DNA from: QQUD01 sp039029915
GTDB lineage: Bacteria > Chloroflexota > Anaerolineae > Promineifilales > Promineifilaceae
Assembly: GCA_039029915.1 (NCBI GenBank)
Contig: JBCCFD010000457.1
Coordinates: forward strand, 1 to 6,339
Length of the DNA stretch: 6,339 bases
Direction: 5' to 3'
This document shows, piece after piece, positions 4,940 to 6,339 of this stretch. Below the pieces are notes generated by a model. It searched no databases. It worked only from the letters and a program-made list of their open reading frames with translations, and was not told the DNA's origin. The translations under genes and the position numbers were made by a program. Within the stretch, counting starts at the first letter, position 1. Every line of letters starts with the position of its first letter.

Positions 4940-6064
4940 ATGAATACAGACTCTTCTTTAAACTCAGAACAAATCGATTATTTTGGCATATCAAATCCTT
5001 CACATCTCAGTGCTGCCACAAAGCGGGCACTAAGCTGGCAGCGATTGGGCAACGAATGGTTTGTTCAATTTGAAGAATCCGATTTACAGGGTGATTTAGC
5101 ATTTGAAGACGGTGTTGTTCGCAGAGATCCCAGCGCCATTATTCAAGAGGATGGCAAATATTACGTTTGGTATTCAAAAAGCACGGGGCCAAGCCAAGGT
5201 TTTGGGGGTGATGTTGAGAATGAGAAGGTTTGGCCTTGGGATCGGTGCGATATTTGGTATGCAACCTCGGAAGATGGTTGGCATTGGCAAGAACAGGGCA
5301 TTGCTATTAAGCGCGGTGACAAGGGAGCGTACGATGCTCGGTCGGTGTTTACCTGTGAAATCATGAAACATGAGAATCGATTTTATCTATGCTATCAAAC
5401 GGTTAAATCTCCTTATACAGTGCGGGTCAAAAATCAGATTGGTTTATCGTGGTCAGAATCACCGGATGGGCCTTGGGTAAAATGTAAAGACCCGATTTTA
5501 AGCCCGGCCACAAATGGGGTTTGGTGTGGTGAGGCGGACAATCGGTTCTTGGTTGAAAAAAGGGGCGATTTTGATAGCCATAAAGTGCACGACCCCTGCA
5601 TTTTGCCGTATCGTGGAAAATTTTATCTTTACTACAAAGGGGAACAGATGGGTGAGGAGATTAATTTCGGAGGTCGCATGATTCGTCACGGTGTGGCGAT
5701 TGCCGATCATCCTCTTGGGCCTTATATAAAATCTCCCTACAATCCAGTTAGCAATAGTGGACACGAGGTTTGTGTTTGGCCTTACCGTGGCGGAATAGCC
5801 TCGTTAATTACGACGGACGGCCCCGAACGCAATACCATTCAGTGGGCCGCAGATGGAATCAACTTTGAAATTATGGCGCATATTCGCAGCGCCCCTCACG
5901 CTATTGGCCTCAATCGTATGATTGAGGCGGCTAAAAGCCCCGTTGAAATTTTGACCTGGGGTTTAACGCATAAGTATCAGAACGATGATTATCAATATAT
6001 TCGGCGATTTTCAGCAAAACATATGGCCCATCATACTGCCAAAGGGGAAACGGCCGTTGGCTAA
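4940..6064 (+). CDS. Glycoside hydrolase family 117 (alpha-neoagarobiose hydrolase / 3,6-anhydro-L-galactosidase-like)
   Basis: A 374-residue single-domain protein with the five-bladed beta-propeller pattern of GH117. It would cleave the alpha-1,3 bond at the non-reducing end of neoagarobiose-type oligosaccharides and release 3,6-anhydro-L-galactose in the cytoplasm. Diagnostic segments are RRDPSA (61-66, D63), DGKYYVWYSKS (71-81), WPWDRCDIWYATSEDG (98-113), DSHKVHDPC (212-220, D218), GKFYLYYKGE (226-235), NSGHEVCVWPY (272-282, H275-E276) and NTIQWAADGINFEI (298-311). Spacing D63-D218-H275/E276 (155, then 57 residues) equals that remembered for the characterised B. plebeius enzyme (D90, D245, H302/E303). 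The N-terminal SAATKR (24-29) matches the SxAxxR motif of the domain-swapped dimer. No signal peptide is present, unlike many periplasmic Bacteroidota homologues. The start is 4 nt after the preceding stop with no clear Shine-Dalgarno, which suggests translational coupling. Activity within GH117 varies by clade, so the exact substrate is an inference. Confidence 0.93.
   Translation: MNTDSSLNSEQIDYFGISNPSHLSAATKRALSWQRLGNEWFVQFEESDLQGDLAFEDGVVRRDPSAIIQEDGKYYVWYSKSTGPSQGFGGDVENEKVWPWDRCDIWYATSEDGWHWQEQGIAIKRGDKGAYDARSVFTCEIMKHENRFYLCYQTVKSPYTVRVKNQIGLSWSESPDGPWVKCKDPILSPATNGVWCGEADNRFLVEKRGDFDSHKVHDPCILPYRGKFYLYYKGEQMGEEINFGGRMIRHGVAIADHPLGPYIKSPYNPVSNSGHEVCVWPYRGGIASLITTDGPERNTIQWAADGINFEIMAHIRSAPHAIGLNRMIEAAKSPVEILTWGLTHKYQNDDYQYIRRFSAKHMAHHTAKGETAVG
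6049..6058. repeat. Iterated palindrome, copy 7 (AACGGCCGTT, full 10-mer)
   Basis: Perfect palindrome in the last codons of the GH117 gene, read as Thr-Ala-Val (GETAVG) just before the stop, beyond the conserved catalytic domain. Confidence 0.9.
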
Positions 6065-6150
6065 CATGAAAATTTGTAACACACTCAACTGTTCCGTTCC
6101 ATTTATAAAAATTATCTCTTGAATTTGCTTTTTTCGGTTCACATTAGCCT

Positions 6151-6155
6151 AGGAG
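6151..6155 (+). promoter_or_regulatory. Shine-Dalgarno site deciding a TTG start
   Basis: AGGAG lies 6 nt before the TTG at 6162 and no ATG or GTG is available in that frame nearby. It is the clearest ribosome binding site in the window and supports the TTG as the start of the right-edge gene. The gap from 6065 to 6150 shows no convincing promoter or terminator. Confidence 0.75.
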
Positions 6156-6161
6156 AATATT

Positions 6162-6339
6162 TTGATTGATTTAAAGACAGACTTTGGAAAACGCGTTCAA
6201 CAGCGTTTAGAAAAAGAGTGGATTATTTGGTTAACGACCATTGATAGTAAAGGACGCCCCCAACCTCGACCCGTTTGGTTCTTTTGGGACGGTGACACCT
6301 TTTTGATTTACTCACGTAAAGGCACCTTCAAGCTTAAGC
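6162..6339 (+). CDS. PPOX-class split-barrel oxidoreductase, probable F420-dependent (TIGR03667-like), 3'-partial
   Basis: The frame opens at TTG 6162 and stays open for 59 codons to the window edge. The N-terminal helix MIDLKTDFGKRVQQRLEKEW is followed by the first strands of a pyridoxamine-phosphate-oxidase-like split barrel: IIWLTTIDSKGRPQPRPVWF, then WDGDTFLIYSRKGTFKL. The 'LTT.D..G.PQP.PVWF.WDG..FLIYS' pattern is typical of the TIGR03667 group of probable F420-dependent enzymes known from Actinobacteria and Chloroflexota. Flavin or F420 as cofactor is inferred from the family, not visible here. Nothing links it to the sugar genes, and the 97-nt gap plus its own ribosome binding site suggests independent expression or loose co-transcription. 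Confidence 0.82.
   Translation, partial: MIDLKTDFGKRVQQRLEKEWIIWLTTIDSKGRPQPRPVWFFWDGDTFLIYSRKGTFKLK

Noticed and set aside
6074..6109. Promoter with TTGTAA (6074-6079) and TATAAA (6104-6109) before the right-edge gene
   Set aside because: The 24-nt spacing is too long for a sigma-70-type promoter and the region is simply A/T-rich.

Overview
The window (about 6.3 kb, moderate GC, every gene on the + strand) looks like bacterial chromosome, probably from a Chloroflexota (Anaerolineae-like) genome or metagenome bin. That assignment is an inference. It rests on the long acidic, lectin-like secreted protein assembled from beta-trefoil, AbfB-like and YfaP-like modules, and on a TIGR03667-type split-barrel oxidoreductase at the right edge. 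No ribosomal or marker gene settles the taxonomy.

Layout. (1) Positions 1-2223 hold the 3' part of a large multidomain carbohydrate-binding surface or secreted protein; its N-terminus lies left of the window. A single-base deletion at about 1874/1875 breaks its reading frame, so the last ~116 residues of the conserved C-terminal domain sit in another frame (to 2223). (2) Positions 2224-2497 are non-coding: inverted and direct repeats, then a clear Rho-independent terminator at 2381-2404. (3) Positions 2498-3721 encode an RlmI-type PUA + SAM-dependent rRNA cytosine-C5 methyltransferase. (4) Positions 3722-3843 contain a strong 12-bp hairpin. (5) Positions 3844-4935 and 4940-6064 are a two-gene operon with a 4-nt gap: an enolase-superfamily enzyme of the mandelate racemase type and a GH117 glycoside hydrolase (alpha-neoagarobiose hydrolase / 3,6-anhydro-L-galactosidase family). 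(6) After a 97-nt gap, a PPOX/F420-type split-barrel protein starts at a TTG codon with a good Shine-Dalgarno site and runs off the right edge.

How the genes work together. GH117 enzymes release 3,6-anhydro-L-galactose from the non-reducing end of agar-derived oligosaccharides. In the known bacterial pathway this sugar is oxidised to 3,6-anhydrogalactonate and then ring-opened by a cycloisomerase of the enolase superfamily. The coupled pair therefore looks like a miniature red-algal-galactan catabolic cassette, with the cycloisomerase assignment inferred from context. The missing steps (agarase, importer, dehydrogenase) are not in the window.

Across all regions, a palindrome (ACGGCCGT core, usually AACGGCCGTT) recurs seven times, far above chance. 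It lies in coding sequence and in two different reading frames, so it appears to be a DNA-level highly iterated palindrome of this genome.
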